From contig CP099419.1 of NCBI GenBank assembly GCA_024114885.1, positions 2,666,001 to 2,730,000 of the forward strand: 64,000 nt of DNA, given 5' to 3'. Below, piece after piece: positions 34,167 through 44,615 of the stretch. Source of the DNA: Septoria linicola (taxonomy: Eukaryota > Ascomycota > Dothideomycetes > Mycosphaerellales > Mycosphaerellaceae). Each line of letters starts with the position of its first letter. Positions within the stretch are counted from its first letter, which is position 1. The notes under the pieces were generated by a model that saw only the letters and a program-made list of their open reading frames with translations, did not search any database and was not told the DNA's origin. The translations under genes and the position numbers were made by a program.

Positions 34167-34724
34167 ATGGCGCCACTTAGCAGCATCTTCGCATTCATGC
34201 TAGCCACTCTGGCCATTGCATCTCCAGCACCAGCACCAATTGCTCCACGCCAAGAAGTCATCACAGCACAAATTGTCCAGCAAGACGTCAAAAACATCGA
34301 TGCAGGAGTCCAGTCTCTCCGCAAGCATGTCGCAGCATACAATGGAGAACTCTTAAGCGCAACACCACTTGTCGGAGACTTCACCGCAATCCACCTTGCG
34401 AACCGAGCAGGTTTTCTAAATGCCAACCTCCGACGGACCAAGTTCACAGCACGAGAGCCCACGGCGATTGTGCAGACTGTGATCGACACTGTGGGCGTGA
34501 GCATTCCCGCAGCTGTCGAGGAGACCAAAGCGAAGAAGCCACTTTTCGACCAGGCTGGTCTGAGCCCCGTCATCTTGGGGACTTTGAAGGTTTTGTTAGA
34601 CGATCATGATACGTTTTCTGCGGCCGTGTCGAAGGATCTATCTGCGGATCTGGTGAGAGCGCAGGCGGTCGTGGATAAGATACACAATGCCATCCAGAGC
34701 GGTATCGACTTTTTCAGTGCCTGA
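34167..34724 (+). CDS. Secreted HsbA-like (cell wall galactomannoprotein family) protein
   Basis: Single exon, 185 residues from the ATG at 34167. An ATG at 34134 is in frame but would put eleven polar residues before the signal peptide, so I prefer the second. Residues 1-19 form a signal peptide, followed by a Pro/Ala run and a dibasic-like PRQ site. The body is all helical: QQDVKNIDAGVQSLRKHV and a long stretch ending VVDKIHNAIQSGIDFF. This is the layout of hydrophobic surface-binding protein A and the related Mp1 galactomannoproteins, which bind hydrophobic surfaces or lipids. No cysteine is present in the mature part, so it is not a hydrophobin. Role in attachment or lipid binding is inferred from the family. 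Confidence 0.8.
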   Translation: MAPLSSIFAFMLATLAIASPAPAPIAPRQEVITAQIVQQDVKNIDAGVQSLRKHVAAYNGELLSATPLVGDFTAIHLANRAGFLNANLRRTKFTAREPTAIVQTVIDTVGVSIPAAVEETKAKKPLFDQAGLSPVILGTLKVLLDDHDTFSAAVSKDLSADLVRAQAVVDKIHNAIQSGIDFFSA

Positions 34725-35506
34725 AGTTAAGTTGGCTGGAGCAATGTTTGGGTATTGTGGTGCGTGTGAATGCAGTCAATAGTGTGGTACAAGTCGACGA
34801 CACGGTATAATGCTGAGAGGGCAAGCAATCGAGTTGAACCATATCGTCAATGTCCCCATGTCCATTATACCGCCTGGACATAGCTCAGTTAAGCAGCCCA
34901 AAGCATTGTGTTGACAGATGGAACAACGATGGCTGGGCTCTTCCGATTTAGCTACTTGACACTGAGCAGCTGTATGCGTGCGGTTGATGTCCAGTGTCTG
35001 CAATGCACTGTGGAGAGTTGTTGTCGAGAAGTTGCGCAGAGCGTAGCCCTGGCTGGTCTGGAGCACCGGGATGTGAGGACCATCCGGTGGAGGATCTGGA
35101 ATTCATGTTGACGACCAAGTTGTGATGTTCCGGGAAGCGAAGTGGCATGTCGTCAACGAGATGTGCCGCAGTGAGATGTGATTGGCGGCAACATGGATGT
35201 CAAGCGACATGGGGTCGAGGTCGAGGTCCATGTCGTGTGTCGTGTGCTTCCTTGGACCAAATGCTTCTCACCTTCTTTCCTTCGCAACTACTGATCGCAT
35301 TCCGTCATGAGAGATCTGGCAGAGGGCAACAGCTGCGGGTGATGGAAGCAAATACATGCTCAAGTGCCGCATGACCTTGTGATCAGCTCTCATCACGACT
35401 GCAAACGCACTCTCTCTCCTCCAAACAACTGCATTTGCCTGACCTCCAACCAAGCTTGCTGGTCGCTGGTCGCAAGTGACAGTGACAGTGACAGTGTTCC
35501 CTCAAG
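34725..35506. other. Intergenic, no gene seen
   Basis: Promoter region of the lactone oxidase gene. A short GTGACA tandem (about four units) lies at 35474-35494, just before the start codon. No convincing reading frame. Confidence 0.4.
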
Positions 35507-37291
35507 ATGGAGAAGATTCAGTACGAAGTGCAGCACACCGACCCCGATGTTCCTTTCCGCGCCACCGACCGACACGTCCATCACACGTGGGCAAAGACGT
35601 TCCAGTCACGCCCGGAGCTCTACATTCGACCCCACACCCTCGCTGAGGTGCAGAAGGTCGTCCATCTTGCGCGCAGATGTCGTCGCAGGCTCGTCGTCGT
35701 GGGCTGCGGACACTCGCCGAGTGATCTGACTTGCACGAGCAGCTGGATGGTGAACCTGGACGAGTTCCAGAAGGTGCTCAAGGTCGACAAGGCGACGAAG
35801 ACGTTGCTGGTCGAAGGTGGCATTCGGCTGCGCAAGCTCAATGCAGAGGCCAACAAGCATGGTTTGACCATGCCCAACCTGGGCAGTATCGACGAGCAAA
35901 GCATTGTTGGTGCCATTGCCACAGCGACCCACGGCAGCAGTCTCTGGCATGGCTTGCTAAGCGATTCCGTCAGAAGTCTCCGGATCGTGTTGGCCAACGG
36001 GCAAGCTGTAAGATGCTCCAAAGAGGAGAACCAAGAGCTCTTCCGCGCCGCACTGGTATCGCTCGGCGCATTGGGCATCATCGTCGAGGTCGAGTTCGAG
36101 ATGACGGAAGCTTGCAATATTGAGTGGACGCAAACGCTGCGCTCGCTCGACGATATTCTTGGCACATGGGACAATACTTTGTGGACACAGAAGGAGTTCA
36201 CGCGAGTCTGGTGGATGCCATATATGAAACGTGCCATTGTGTGGTCTGCAGAGAAAACTGATAAGCCACTACGCGCCGCCACGGCAAGCTGGTACGGCGG
36301 ATCAATAGGTTTTCATACCTATCACAACCTCCTTTGGCTTTCTAACTATGTACCCTCCATTCTGCCATGGGTGGAGTGGTTCGTGTTCGGCATGCAGTAT
36401 GGCTTCAAGACCGGCAACTCTACATCCGCAGTCGAGCCTCTCCAAACAGGGTTACTCATGAATTGTCTGTACAGTCAGTTCGTGAACGAGTGGGCTTTGC
36501 CACTTCGCGATGGCCCCGAGGCTATCAGACGGCTTTCTGCTTGGCTTAATGGCGAACCTACGCGAAACCACGAGATCCCATTTTCAAGCAAAGGGCTCTA
36601 CGTTCACTGTCCGATTGAGGTTCGGGTCAGTGACACTACCAAAGATGACAATCGTGTGCGACCATATCTGGACAATTCCGCCACTGATGGCCCTACCCTG
36701 TATCTCAATGCGACGTTATATCGTGCCTATCTGAAGGATCCCCCTTGCCGGGACAGATACTACGAGGCCTTCGAATACTTAATGCGCGAAATGGGAGGCA
36801 AGCCTCATTATGCCAAGAACTTTACCTTTACTTCTGCGGAAGAAATTGAGGTCATGCTGGGTGATGGCCTGAAGCAGTGGGCACGGGTGCGGAACGAGTC
36901 GGATCCAGATGGGATGTTCATCGGTGAGTGGCATCGCCGAAATCTTGGTCTGGGTGGGAAGCGTTTCACACTTGAGGAGCGCGAAGTCGCAAGAACCAAA
37001 GCGCGCGATGGAGGCCAGTTGTGGGTTGGCGAAATGCACAAAGACGCAATTATCCCCTCGGACACTTTTACCGAATCGTTACCACGACCAAGAGAAGGTC
37101 GGTCGACAAGTCCCAGTGCGAGTTCCTCGGCCAGTAGTTTCGATATGATGCATAGCATTAGCGCGGAAAAGAGCTCCATGTGGCAAAGCAGCGACCTCGA
37201 CGACGAGGAGCTTACGGATAGGGATGATGCAAGGTACCACGGGAATGCTCAAAAGAGCATGACGGGAACGGTGGTCTTTGACAAGATGTGA
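35507..37291 (+). CDS. ALO1: D-arabinono-1,4-lactone oxidase
   Basis: Catalyses the last step of D-erythroascorbate synthesis, oxidising D-arabinono-1,4-lactone with O2 on the mitochondrial membrane. Single exon, 594 residues. The VAO-type FAD-binding domain starts with YIRPHTLAEVQ and has VVVGCGHSPSDLT, where His about 69 is the residue that carries covalent FAD in yeast. NLGSIDEQSIVGAIATATHG and LGALGIIVEVEFEM follow. The C-terminal ALO domain contains the FIGEWHRRNLG segment. A serine-rich tail of about 65 residues (SASSSASSFDMMHS) extends beyond the family core, making it slightly longer than yeast Alo1. All landmarks are intact. The start sits in a good context (AAGATGG). It has no functional link to its neighbours that I can see. 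Confidence 0.93.
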   Translation: MEKIQYEVQHTDPDVPFRATDRHVHHTWAKTFQSRPELYIRPHTLAEVQKVVHLARRCRRRLVVVGCGHSPSDLTCTSSWMVNLDEFQKVLKVDKATKTLLVEGGIRLRKLNAEANKHGLTMPNLGSIDEQSIVGAIATATHGSSLWHGLLSDSVRSLRIVLANGQAVRCSKEENQELFRAALVSLGALGIIVEVEFEMTEACNIEWTQTLRSLDDILGTWDNTLWTQKEFTRVWWMPYMKRAIVWSAEKTDKPLRAATASWYGGSIGFHTYHNLLWLSNYVPSILPWVEWFVFGMQYGFKTGNSTSAVEPLQTGLLMNCLYSQFVNEWALPLRDGPEAIRRLSAWLNGEPTRNHEIPFSSKGLYVHCPIEVRVSDTTKDDNRVRPYLDNSATDGPTLYLNATLYRAYLKDPPCRDRYYEAFEYLMREMGGKPHYAKNFTFTSAEEIEVMLGDGLKQWARVRNESDPDGMFIGEWHRRNLGLGGKRFTLEEREVARTKARDGGQLWVGEMHKDAIIPSDTFTESLPRPREGRSTSPSASSSASSFDMMHSISAEKSSMWQSSDLDDEELTDRDDARYHGNAQKSMTGTVVFDKM

Positions 37292-37863
37292 TCATCGCTG
37301 GGCAACATCAGTGAGTGGTACAACGAAGCCGACGAGGTATGAAATGATGTAGCATGAGTACGATCTTTACTCAATCACATTCAGTGCAGACTGCAAGGTG
37401 TGTAAAAGTCACTCTAAACCATTTTCCGTGGCTGAGAACAGAAGTCAAAAGGTCAGCATGGTCTCGCGCCAACGTCAAGCTATCTTTATGCCGCATTAAG
37501 CACATGACAGCACAGCTTGGCTGGGATGCGCAGAGAGCAGATGTAAGAAAGAACGCTTTCGAGAGGCTGACTTCACAGAACCCATACCTTCGATAGACCT
37601 CAATGGGAGTGGTACATGAATGTTGTTGCGACTGTTGTGCAGCTAAGGCTATCCCATAACTCCTGTTCGCCGGCCGATCGAAGGACGTCGTAAAATGCTC
37701 AGAAAGCCAGCAAACTTGATCAGCTATCCCGGTGCGGAGCATTCGGAACAGCGAGAGCCGAGGTCCAAATGGACCTCACCTCAAGCTGCTGTTCAGAGGT
37801 CATGTAGCATATTCTCTGGAAAGTATTACCTTTCACTTGCAGCCGACACAGGATACCACCGTA
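37292..37863. other. Intergenic, no gene seen
   Basis: The frame of the next gene is open back to an ATG at 37732, but the added 44 residues look non-coding. Nothing else is recognised. Confidence 0.35.
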
Positions 37864-39078
37864 ATGGCGCCACCTCATCGAATGGATCAGATCGGCTCCC
37901 TGCTCAGGCCACCGTGGCTTCTCGAAGCTCGATCAAGCCTATCTTCGCCCTCACAAATGTACGAGATAGCCACAGACGACAAGATCAAGCAAGCAGAAGC
38001 CAATGCCATTCGAGAAGTCGTACAAAAGCAACTCGAACTAGACATCAGGCCGATCGTCTCCGGTGAATTCTGCCGTCACATATTCTACGGCGGTTTCTTC
38101 GAGAAACTAGAAGGCATGACACCAGAACCAGATCTTCCCGTCCCAGATGCGTTTAGAACCGACTTCCCCACTACTACCGGCCTGGCGAAAATGGGAGCCA
38201 AGACCCGCGCTGCTGTCGTCTGTACAGGACCCATACAGTGGCGAGAAAGCGCATATCTAGAAGAATGGGAGATCCTAAAATCTGGCCTAAAGCCGGAGTT
38301 GTGGAAGGAGGCGAAGATTACTATGCCAGCGCCGAATTATCAGCATATCCAGCTAAAACCTGGCACGGCCTTCACGCAGCAGAGTGGGTACAAGGCTGAC
38401 GAGGAGTACTTCAGAGCTTTGGGCAAAGCCTACGCGTCTGAGATCAAGGCATTATACAACGCTGGATGTCGCCAGATTTCTGTGGATGATCCTCATCTTA
38501 CTTACTTCTGCTCTTCGCAGTTCCTCGAAGGATGCGAGAAGGACGGTGTGGATACTGATGCTCTGCTCGACTTATATCTCGAAGCACACAACTACTTTTT
38601 ACGCGAGAAACCGGGTGACGATCTACACATGGGCACGCATCTATGTCGCGGAAATATGTCTGGGAGCACGCACTGGGTGTCGGGAAGTTATGACAAAATT
38701 GCGAAGAAGCTGTTTACTAAAACTGACCATGACACATTCTATCTCGAGTTCGACGATACTGAGAGGACTGGTGGGTTTGAGTGCTTGCAGTATCTGCCTC
38801 GAGGAAAGAATGTGGTGCTGGGGTTGGTGTCAACGAAGAAGGCGGAGCTGGAGAATATGGAGGACTTGAAGAGAGGGATTGAGCAGGCGGCCGAGTGGGT
38901 GGCAAAAGGCCAAGGGGTCTCTCAAGAGGAAGCTTTAAATTCGTTGTCGCTGAGCCCTCAGTGTGGCTTCTCTAGCTCGTCGCTCGCCGGAGGCAAGAAC
39001 ATGTCTATGGACAGGATGTGGGAGAAGCTGAGCCTAGTACGTGACACTGCAAGGAGTGTCTGGCAAGAGTTGCAGTAG
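37864..39078 (+). CDS. MetE C-terminal-like (UROD/MetE superfamily) protein
   Basis: Resembles the catalytic C-terminal barrel of cobalamin-independent methionine synthase, without the N-terminal half; bacterial relatives are the YxjG/YxjH type. Single exon, 404 residues from the ATG at 37864, which lies in a good context (GTAATGGC). The zinc ligands are conserved: His about 259 and Cys about 261 in GTHLCRGN, and a Cys about 367 in SLSPQCGFSS. Other family pieces are IGSLLRP at the N-terminus, VSGEFCRH, SVDDPHL and VLGLVSTKKAELE. With the zinc site intact it is probably a methyl or alkyl transferase acting on a thiol. True methionine synthase in fungi is about 765 residues, so this is a separate paralogue of unknown substrate. 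Confidence 0.88.
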   Translation: MAPPHRMDQIGSLLRPPWLLEARSSLSSPSQMYEIATDDKIKQAEANAIREVVQKQLELDIRPIVSGEFCRHIFYGGFFEKLEGMTPEPDLPVPDAFRTDFPTTTGLAKMGAKTRAAVVCTGPIQWRESAYLEEWEILKSGLKPELWKEAKITMPAPNYQHIQLKPGTAFTQQSGYKADEEYFRALGKAYASEIKALYNAGCRQISVDDPHLTYFCSSQFLEGCEKDGVDTDALLDLYLEAHNYFLREKPGDDLHMGTHLCRGNMSGSTHWVSGSYDKIAKKLFTKTDHDTFYLEFDDTERTGGFECLQYLPRGKNVVLGLVSTKKAELENMEDLKRGIEQAAEWVAKGQGVSQEEALNSLSLSPQCGFSSSSLAGGKNMSMDRMWEKLSLVRDTARSVWQELQ

Positions 39079-39173
39079 CCACATTAGGAGCTCTATTGGC
39101 TTGATGGTCCTGGCATAAACCATCCGCGTCTCGTTCATCCGCCCCACATTCACAGTCCCATTCTCGGTCCTGG

Positions 39174-39854
39174 TTAGAAGATGACAGCGCCCACAGGGGA
39201 TATGCTGCTGCGATCTAATTCGTACTTCACTCGCGTCATATATTGCTCCTCAACTAGCTCGACAAGCTCGGCGGGGAGTCGGTGGCCTGCCACAGAGAAG
39301 GAAAGCAGACGCGCAACTTGTCGTCGGTGCGACATTACCAATCTGCATGCCAAATTGTAGCTGCCGTCGTAGGCATTTTCTGTCCCCTTGTGCACGCAGT
39401 ATTGGGCTCGCTCGGTCTTGATTACTGAAAATAGCTGGTAGGCTGCTTCTTGATCCAGAGGTGCGACTAACTCCACTGCTTTGAGGACTAGGTCGTCGAA
39501 AGCTTTGCAGATCGGATTTGGTGTCGTCTGATCAATTTGAAAATAGCGTGGATCATCCTCCTCCATATTCATAGAGAGGTCGAACACGAAGTTGATGCAA
39601 GGTATCGCTCCGTCCGGCAAAGTGAGAACAAATTCGATGTCAGCCACAAGAACGCTGATGTCTTCAAACTCCCTGCTCGAGGAGCCGCGGTATCTGCCAT
39701 CGGTTCGATTCTCCTTCTCATCCAGATGGTGCATGATTTCGCTCAGCACCGTCTGCGCGGCTGAGCGATCGAACTGCTGCAGGACTGTCTTCAAGTAAGG
39801 GTGATCAAATTCTGCTGCGCTTAAAGTCAACGGCTTGCGACTTCTAATTACCAT
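39174..39854 (-). CDS. Hypothetical protein, 226 residues
   Basis: Single open frame with normal codon use for the region. It is acidic, mixed alpha/beta, without signal peptide or membrane segment. Features visible are FEDISVLVADIEFVLTLPDG and ACRLVMSHRRQVARLLSF. I do not recognise the family. The ATG at 39854 is the first in frame. A short upstream reading frame on the same strand (39844-39924) overlaps this start by 11 bases in another frame. The next gene on the right is the transcription-factor-like gene on the same strand, about 270 bases away, so co-transcription is unlikely. Confidence 0.6.
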   Translation of the reverse strand: MVIRSRKPLTLSAAEFDHPYLKTVLQQFDRSAAQTVLSEIMHHLDEKENRTDGRYRGSSSREFEDISVLVADIEFVLTLPDGAIPCINFVFDLSMNMEEDDPRYFQIDQTTPNPICKAFDDLVLKAVELVAPLDQEAAYQLFSVIKTERAQYCVHKGTENAYDGSYNLACRLVMSHRRQVARLLSFSVAGHRLPAELVELVEEQYMTRVKYELDRSSISPVGAVIF

Positions 39855-39924
39855 CGAGTATCTTACTCAAGAGCCTCTTCTTCCGCTTCAAGGCCCTGTA
39901 CCAATCTGCCTCTGACAGAGACAT
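39844..39924 (-). promoter_or_regulatory. Upstream ORF overlapping the start of the hypothetical gene
   Basis: An ATG at 39924 opens 26 codons (MSLSEADWYRALKRKKRLLS and six more) that end at a TAG lying 11 bases inside the downstream CDS. If transcribed, it should reduce initiation at 39854. The coding-like character could instead mean it is the original N-terminus cut off by a frameshift. Confidence 0.35.
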
Positions 39925-40120
39925 CATGAGAGTGACGCTTGGTGCGACCGCGAAGAAGATTTTGTTCCTGGTGATGGTGGCGGCAAGGAAGGAAGCAGCC
40001 GAGTCGAGATCGTTTTGTGACTAAAGTGAAGCGCATGAGCCCTGCATAAGCAGCTGACACACAAGTCCAAGGCAGCTTGCGAGCGCAGTTCTGAATGTTC
40101 TCCGTCCGTTGTCTCTAATT

Positions 40121-41699
40121 TCATGTTGCAAGGCTCTCGCTCTGAGTAGCAACTGGCATTGTCCTGTACCGGCACGCCTTTGTGAAGGCCCCGAACAAGT
40201 CGCCAACGCGACACAAAGTCTCGTGCCGAGCATGCTTGACTCGCTGTACGCGCATATTCGTAGCAATGAGGCATGCCTGGCACCAACCAGCCTCCTTCAT
40301 GGACCCGATCTCCTGAAAGAAAGACTGAACAAGATCGATGAACACACATAGTAGATGCGCGTACGCGAGAGAGCTGAGCATGCTGTAGTAGTACACACTG
40401 CGGCACATCTCGACCGCAGAGTGAAATGCCTTGCCTTCAACCTCCTGGATTGTTCGTCCAATATGGCTCTGTGTGGCCGGATGTACGGTCAGCAGGCGAA
40501 GGAGGCTACAGTCAGAAACCAGTGCCATGAACCAGGAGACCATGCAACGCATTCCACGAGCTGTGAGATGGAACGATGTGAAGGTGCTACTCGTCGTCAT
40601 GAATAAGTGTTCCTCGATCTTCATGTCGAAGTCATCCGAATTAGTGACATAGACGACATCAGGCTGGCCTGCAAAGTCAATATCCGCCCATTCGTGGTGC
40701 TTCTCGCGGAATAGATTAAGGTCCCTGCATAGATCCATCATTTTGGGCACATGTGGTGCGGCACGACTGGGCTGTCGCAGGCATCGATCGACCGTCTCTA
40801 GTAATCCGGGAAGAGGCACCAGGAGAGGATACCACGATCGAGAGCCGCCAGGATCAAATCGACTCTCCATAGCCCGCCATTCATGCGAGCTCCAGAAGAA
40901 GGTCTTACGGCGAGCCACGCACACAAACAAGGACGGAAATCGAAGCCACATGAGAAGCTTCTGATCAAAGGGTTCGGAAGGATCTAAGCACGAAGGGCCA
41001 CATGCCTGAGCGTACTGCGCTGCACCGAAGAGGTGTGTGGCGTGGTTATTCCATCTTGATACCCCTGGAACACTATCATTGTACACACTCATCATCAAGC
41101 AGCTTGCGATCACCTCACGAGAAACGGCTCTTGATGCTGGCTTCCCACTGACTGCCTTCACGATCGAGTTTAGAACTCGTCCATATGCGTCCTGAGAAGC
41201 GTATACCAGCTGTCGATCGTGTTTGTTCTTGCCAAGATGTGCGAGACATAGAGTGTCCACAGCACTGCTCCTCATCGGTGAGGATAGATCCAACTCCGGC
41301 AATACCAGCACCAGCAACGGGCTCATGTGTCGGGCCAGCCAGACTTCAGGTTCGGCATCAGACGGGAAGTACGATTGCAGGAAGGTGTATAGCAGCTGAT
41401 GTCGCATGACCGAACGCTGATCAACGGTGTGCACAGTCATCTGATCCGTATCTCCGCTCGATGTTGAACTGCTGGGCTCGCGATGAGCCCTTCGGCTTGA
41501 TGCACACGACAAGCATTCTCCAGAGACGGAGTCGACCTATCATGCTGTAAGTGAAAAGCTAGTATGGCCGATTTGGCGTGATCGTCGGCAGGCTGCGAAC
41601 CTTCCTGCGCATTTGACATTCCCTGCACCACGCGACCTGGGGCTTCGCGTCCTTGTAGCGCCGGGTCAGGGTCACGTATTGCTGCGATGTCGAGCTCAT
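40121..41699 (-). CDS. Fungal transcription-factor-like protein with degenerate zinc cluster
   Basis: Two exons on minus: 41601-41699 (or from an ATG at 41747) and 40121-41536, with a 64-base intron ending CATGATAG. About 504 residues. Exon 1 ends QVAWCRECQMRRK, the first half of a Zn2Cys6 DNA-binding cluster. After splicing, exon 2 begins VDSVSGECLSCASSRRAH. The expected third cysteine (after RRK) and sixth (His instead) are missing, so only four of six ligands are clear. The remaining 450 residues are helical (LLYTFLQSYFP, SREVIASCLMMSVYNDS, RGMRCMVSWFMALVSD) like the C-terminal regions of fungal regulators paired with such clusters. The main frame has no ATG of its own upstream of residue 24, which supports the splice. 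Targets are unknown. Confidence 0.7.
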
Positions 41700-41747
41700 C
41701 GCTGCGGTCGGATCACTGAACCGGCCGCATGCAGACCGTCCATGCAT

Positions 41748-42581
41748 ATAAAGGTGAGAATTATGGACAGGAAGTGCCTCTCATTGGCCATGCTGAAGTC
41801 AGTTGCTTCTTCACACTTATGGACAAGGCGTCCTGCAGGAGCTGTAGCACTCCACGTTTTGAAGGGTGCGTTTGTTGTGTGGACGATGACCTGGCGCGCT
41901 GTAATCAAGTCTGCATATCAGAGTGTACGTCTTGGAGATAACAAACACTTCAGCCTCTCAGCCTCCGAAGATCTTCGATGTCAAGTGTGGTACCGTCACA
42001 CATAATGAAGTTCAGGATTCAATGTGGGTCCAGCATCAGCCCTCAGACTATATGTAAGAATGGGCGGCATTTATTAACAGCGGAACGCCTTTAAAAGATA
42101 CAAGTTGCGGTTACCGCACCTTCCCCAACTTGCGAGACGACAGCTGAGGCGTTGTGAGCGCATCTGGTCTTTAGCGTTAGCCGCCGGCCGCTTAGAGATA
42201 GTCCTGCGCAATGGGAGTTTGTCGAGTTGTTGCACGTCTGCCCCCGAGTACAGCGACAAATTTTGGTCCTTGTGGCAAGTAACAAGAGGCCATTGACGTG
42301 AGATGTTTTCGCATCTGATGTTGGGTCTACTTCAGCCCTGCCAGGCTCGTCATCTACAAATGTACAGCTTAGTTGAGACTCCGTTGCCGTCGCTCCATGC
42401 TACTGTATCGCTCTCTGCCATCTAATATTTACCTCTCGCAACAAAGTAAACAGCGTACTCAAACGAGACCAGCGCTCTTTCCGCTCATGGCTAATGTCAG
42501 ATCTTGGCGGAAATCGAATTGAGATTCCTACCTCGAACACTCGCAATAGAAGTGGATACTTGAGACTCGCAGCGCCTTGTG
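41748..42581. other. Intergenic, no gene seen
   Basis: Lies between the promoter of the transcription-factor-like gene and the 3' end of the MAPKK gene. Short reading frames only; nothing recognised. Confidence 0.45.
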
Positions 42582-44615
42582 TTATTGTCCAGCAGTGGCA
42601 TTCAAGGGCGCTACGTCTAGCGGAGGTCGTGTTGACTGTCCGAGTATGCCAGCCTTCTTCCTTCTCAATGCCTCGATCACCCACTCTCCGACTTCGCGAT
42701 CCACAAACTCGCCTTGATCCTCTAAAGGTAGACTCGAAGCTTCCGATGCGGGTTCCGGTATGTCTTCACCTGCAGCGGCGGCGGCTTCAGCAGCAGCCTC
42801 AGCATCCTCATCTTCTTCCGTGATCGTCGCTGGCTTGTCCAATGGCGCCAACCAGGCGTGTTGCAAGAGCATTGGATACGTAGGTCGAAGCTTCGGGATC
42901 TTGTTGAGACAACCTGCAACGAAGTCTCGTGCAGCTTCCGAGAATGTCTCGGTTGGCAGATCAGGTGGGTCGCCGTCTACGATGGCCTGTAGACGCTGTC
43001 AGTACCTTCAAACCCAGCGCATGACGACAGAGTGACTTACCGCAAGCTGAGAGAATATGTTGTCGTAGGTCTCAGGAGGATAAGGATATCTCCCCAGAGC
43101 ACATTCGATGATGGTCAAGCCCAGTGACCAGATGTCAGATTGCACGCTGTAAGTTCCGATCGCACCTCCTGGTGCTCCACCGCCACCACTTGATATTCTT
43201 TCAGGAGCCATGTATGATTGACACCCAATGTTCGTCTTGGCTATGCTCGCAACCAGGTTGCCGGACACACCAAAATCGCAAATCTTGACTTGTCCCCTGG
43301 TGTTCATGAGAATGTTTGTAGGTTTCACGTCTCGGTGAATAATGTTGTGCTCCTCCTTCAGCGACTTCAACCCAAGCGTTGTGTTGTATGTGATCTTTCT
43401 GAGCACGCCCTCGGGGACACCGTCACCATATATTTTGTCGCAACTGCCGCCGTCCATGAATTCCATACATATGTATACTGCACCTTCTTGGAAGAAGGCT
43501 CCGTAGAAATCGACAATGTATGGCGACACACATCGATGTAAAATGTCCAGCTCCATGATAATCGACTGGAATTTCGCGTCATCGAGTTCAAGTCGCATTT
43601 CCTTCATGGCCATGACTATGCCGGTCGTGCCACCACGCCCATATGCCTGCTGTGCGGTAGCGTTCGTGGGCGTGGTATTAGCGTTGCTGCTCCTGGTGGG
43701 AGACGGTGGGGTCTGTTCTTCATCCACCAGCGGCCCTCGAGCTTTGTTTCCTGCCAGCCCTTGACCAGTCTTCCTGAACTTCGGCCTGGCATGCCGCACT
43801 TTGTACACTGTGCCGTAATTGCCCTTTCCTAGCTCGTCCAGAGTATCCACTTCGTCGAGACTTATGCTGAAGCTTTTACCAGATGTGAAATCAATGCCTC
43901 CGCCATGTACAGTGGCTTTGCCCTTGAAGTTCAACGCTCCAGTCTTCGTGTCGATTAGGTCAGCATATTTATCCATGGCGGTTTCCTGTTTCTTCGGTTC
44001 CTGGCCCGCAGCATCTCCATTTGCACCGGCTCCACCCATGCTAGAAAGTGTCATCCCCGGCGGCTTCCTTCTGCCTGCTGGCGCTCCAGCTGCTGGCGTG
44101 GTGGGCGCGGCTCCAGGAAGACCGCCCGGCAGCCTCAACCCTCGTTTCTCTGCCAAAGACATAGGCTTACTACCTCCAGTGACAGCAGGCGAGGAGTTTG
44201 TAGGGACTGGTGTAGGGCGGTTCATGCCCGGAGGAAGTCTGAAATTTGAGGGAAAGCCACCCGGGGCGGGTTGACCGCTGGTAGATGGTGTTCGATTTGG
44301 CTGCGGTATTGCAGGACCTGATCTTGCGAGTGAGAAGGCTCTCATCTTCGCAGCAATGTCTGCGTTCATCGTAGGTGGATTTCCTCTTGCGAACGTTGCA
44401 CCCGCAGGCCTCCGAGCAGCATCTAGCTGGCCGCGTGCTGTGGAAGAAGCTGTCATACCTGCTACGCTGGGTGGCACACCAGAATCTGACTGCATCCGTT
44501 GCACAGGCGGGGAGACCACTCGTTCCTGTTCGGGACTTCCAAACGGCGAATTGAGTTCATCTGGCGAAGTGGGCGGCGAAGGCGAGTCCAGCGGCGATTG
44601 GGATTGCTCAGACAT
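42582..44615 (-). CDS. PBS2: MAP kinase kinase of the HOG osmotic-stress pathway
   Basis: Dual-specificity kinase that phosphorylates Hog1-type MAPK in the cytosol. Two exons, 43041-44615 and 42582-42986, with a 54-base phase-0 intron after NIFSQLA, give 659 residues. The N-terminal 240 residues are Pro/Ser-rich with docking-like and SH3-ligand-like stretches. The kinase domain has GKGNYGTV (263-270), Lys 338 in VMAMKEMRLELDD, HRDVKPTN (427), DFGVSG (447), the activation-loop pair Ser 457 and Thr 461 in SGNLVASIAKTNIGCQSYM, and APE (470). SGNLVAS-AKTNIGCQSYMAPERI is diagnostic of Pbs2 rather than the Mek1 or Mkk branches. A 55-residue Pro/Ser/Thr insert (about 280-333) between the first strands also occurs in other filamentous ascomycetes. 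The C-terminal tail has a Glu/Ala-rich run. Confidence 0.95.

Noticed and set aside
26408..34724. A secondary-metabolite or effector gene cluster
   Set aside because: No polyketide, peptide or terpene synthase and no pathway regulator are present among these genes; clustering of hydrolases alone is not evidence.
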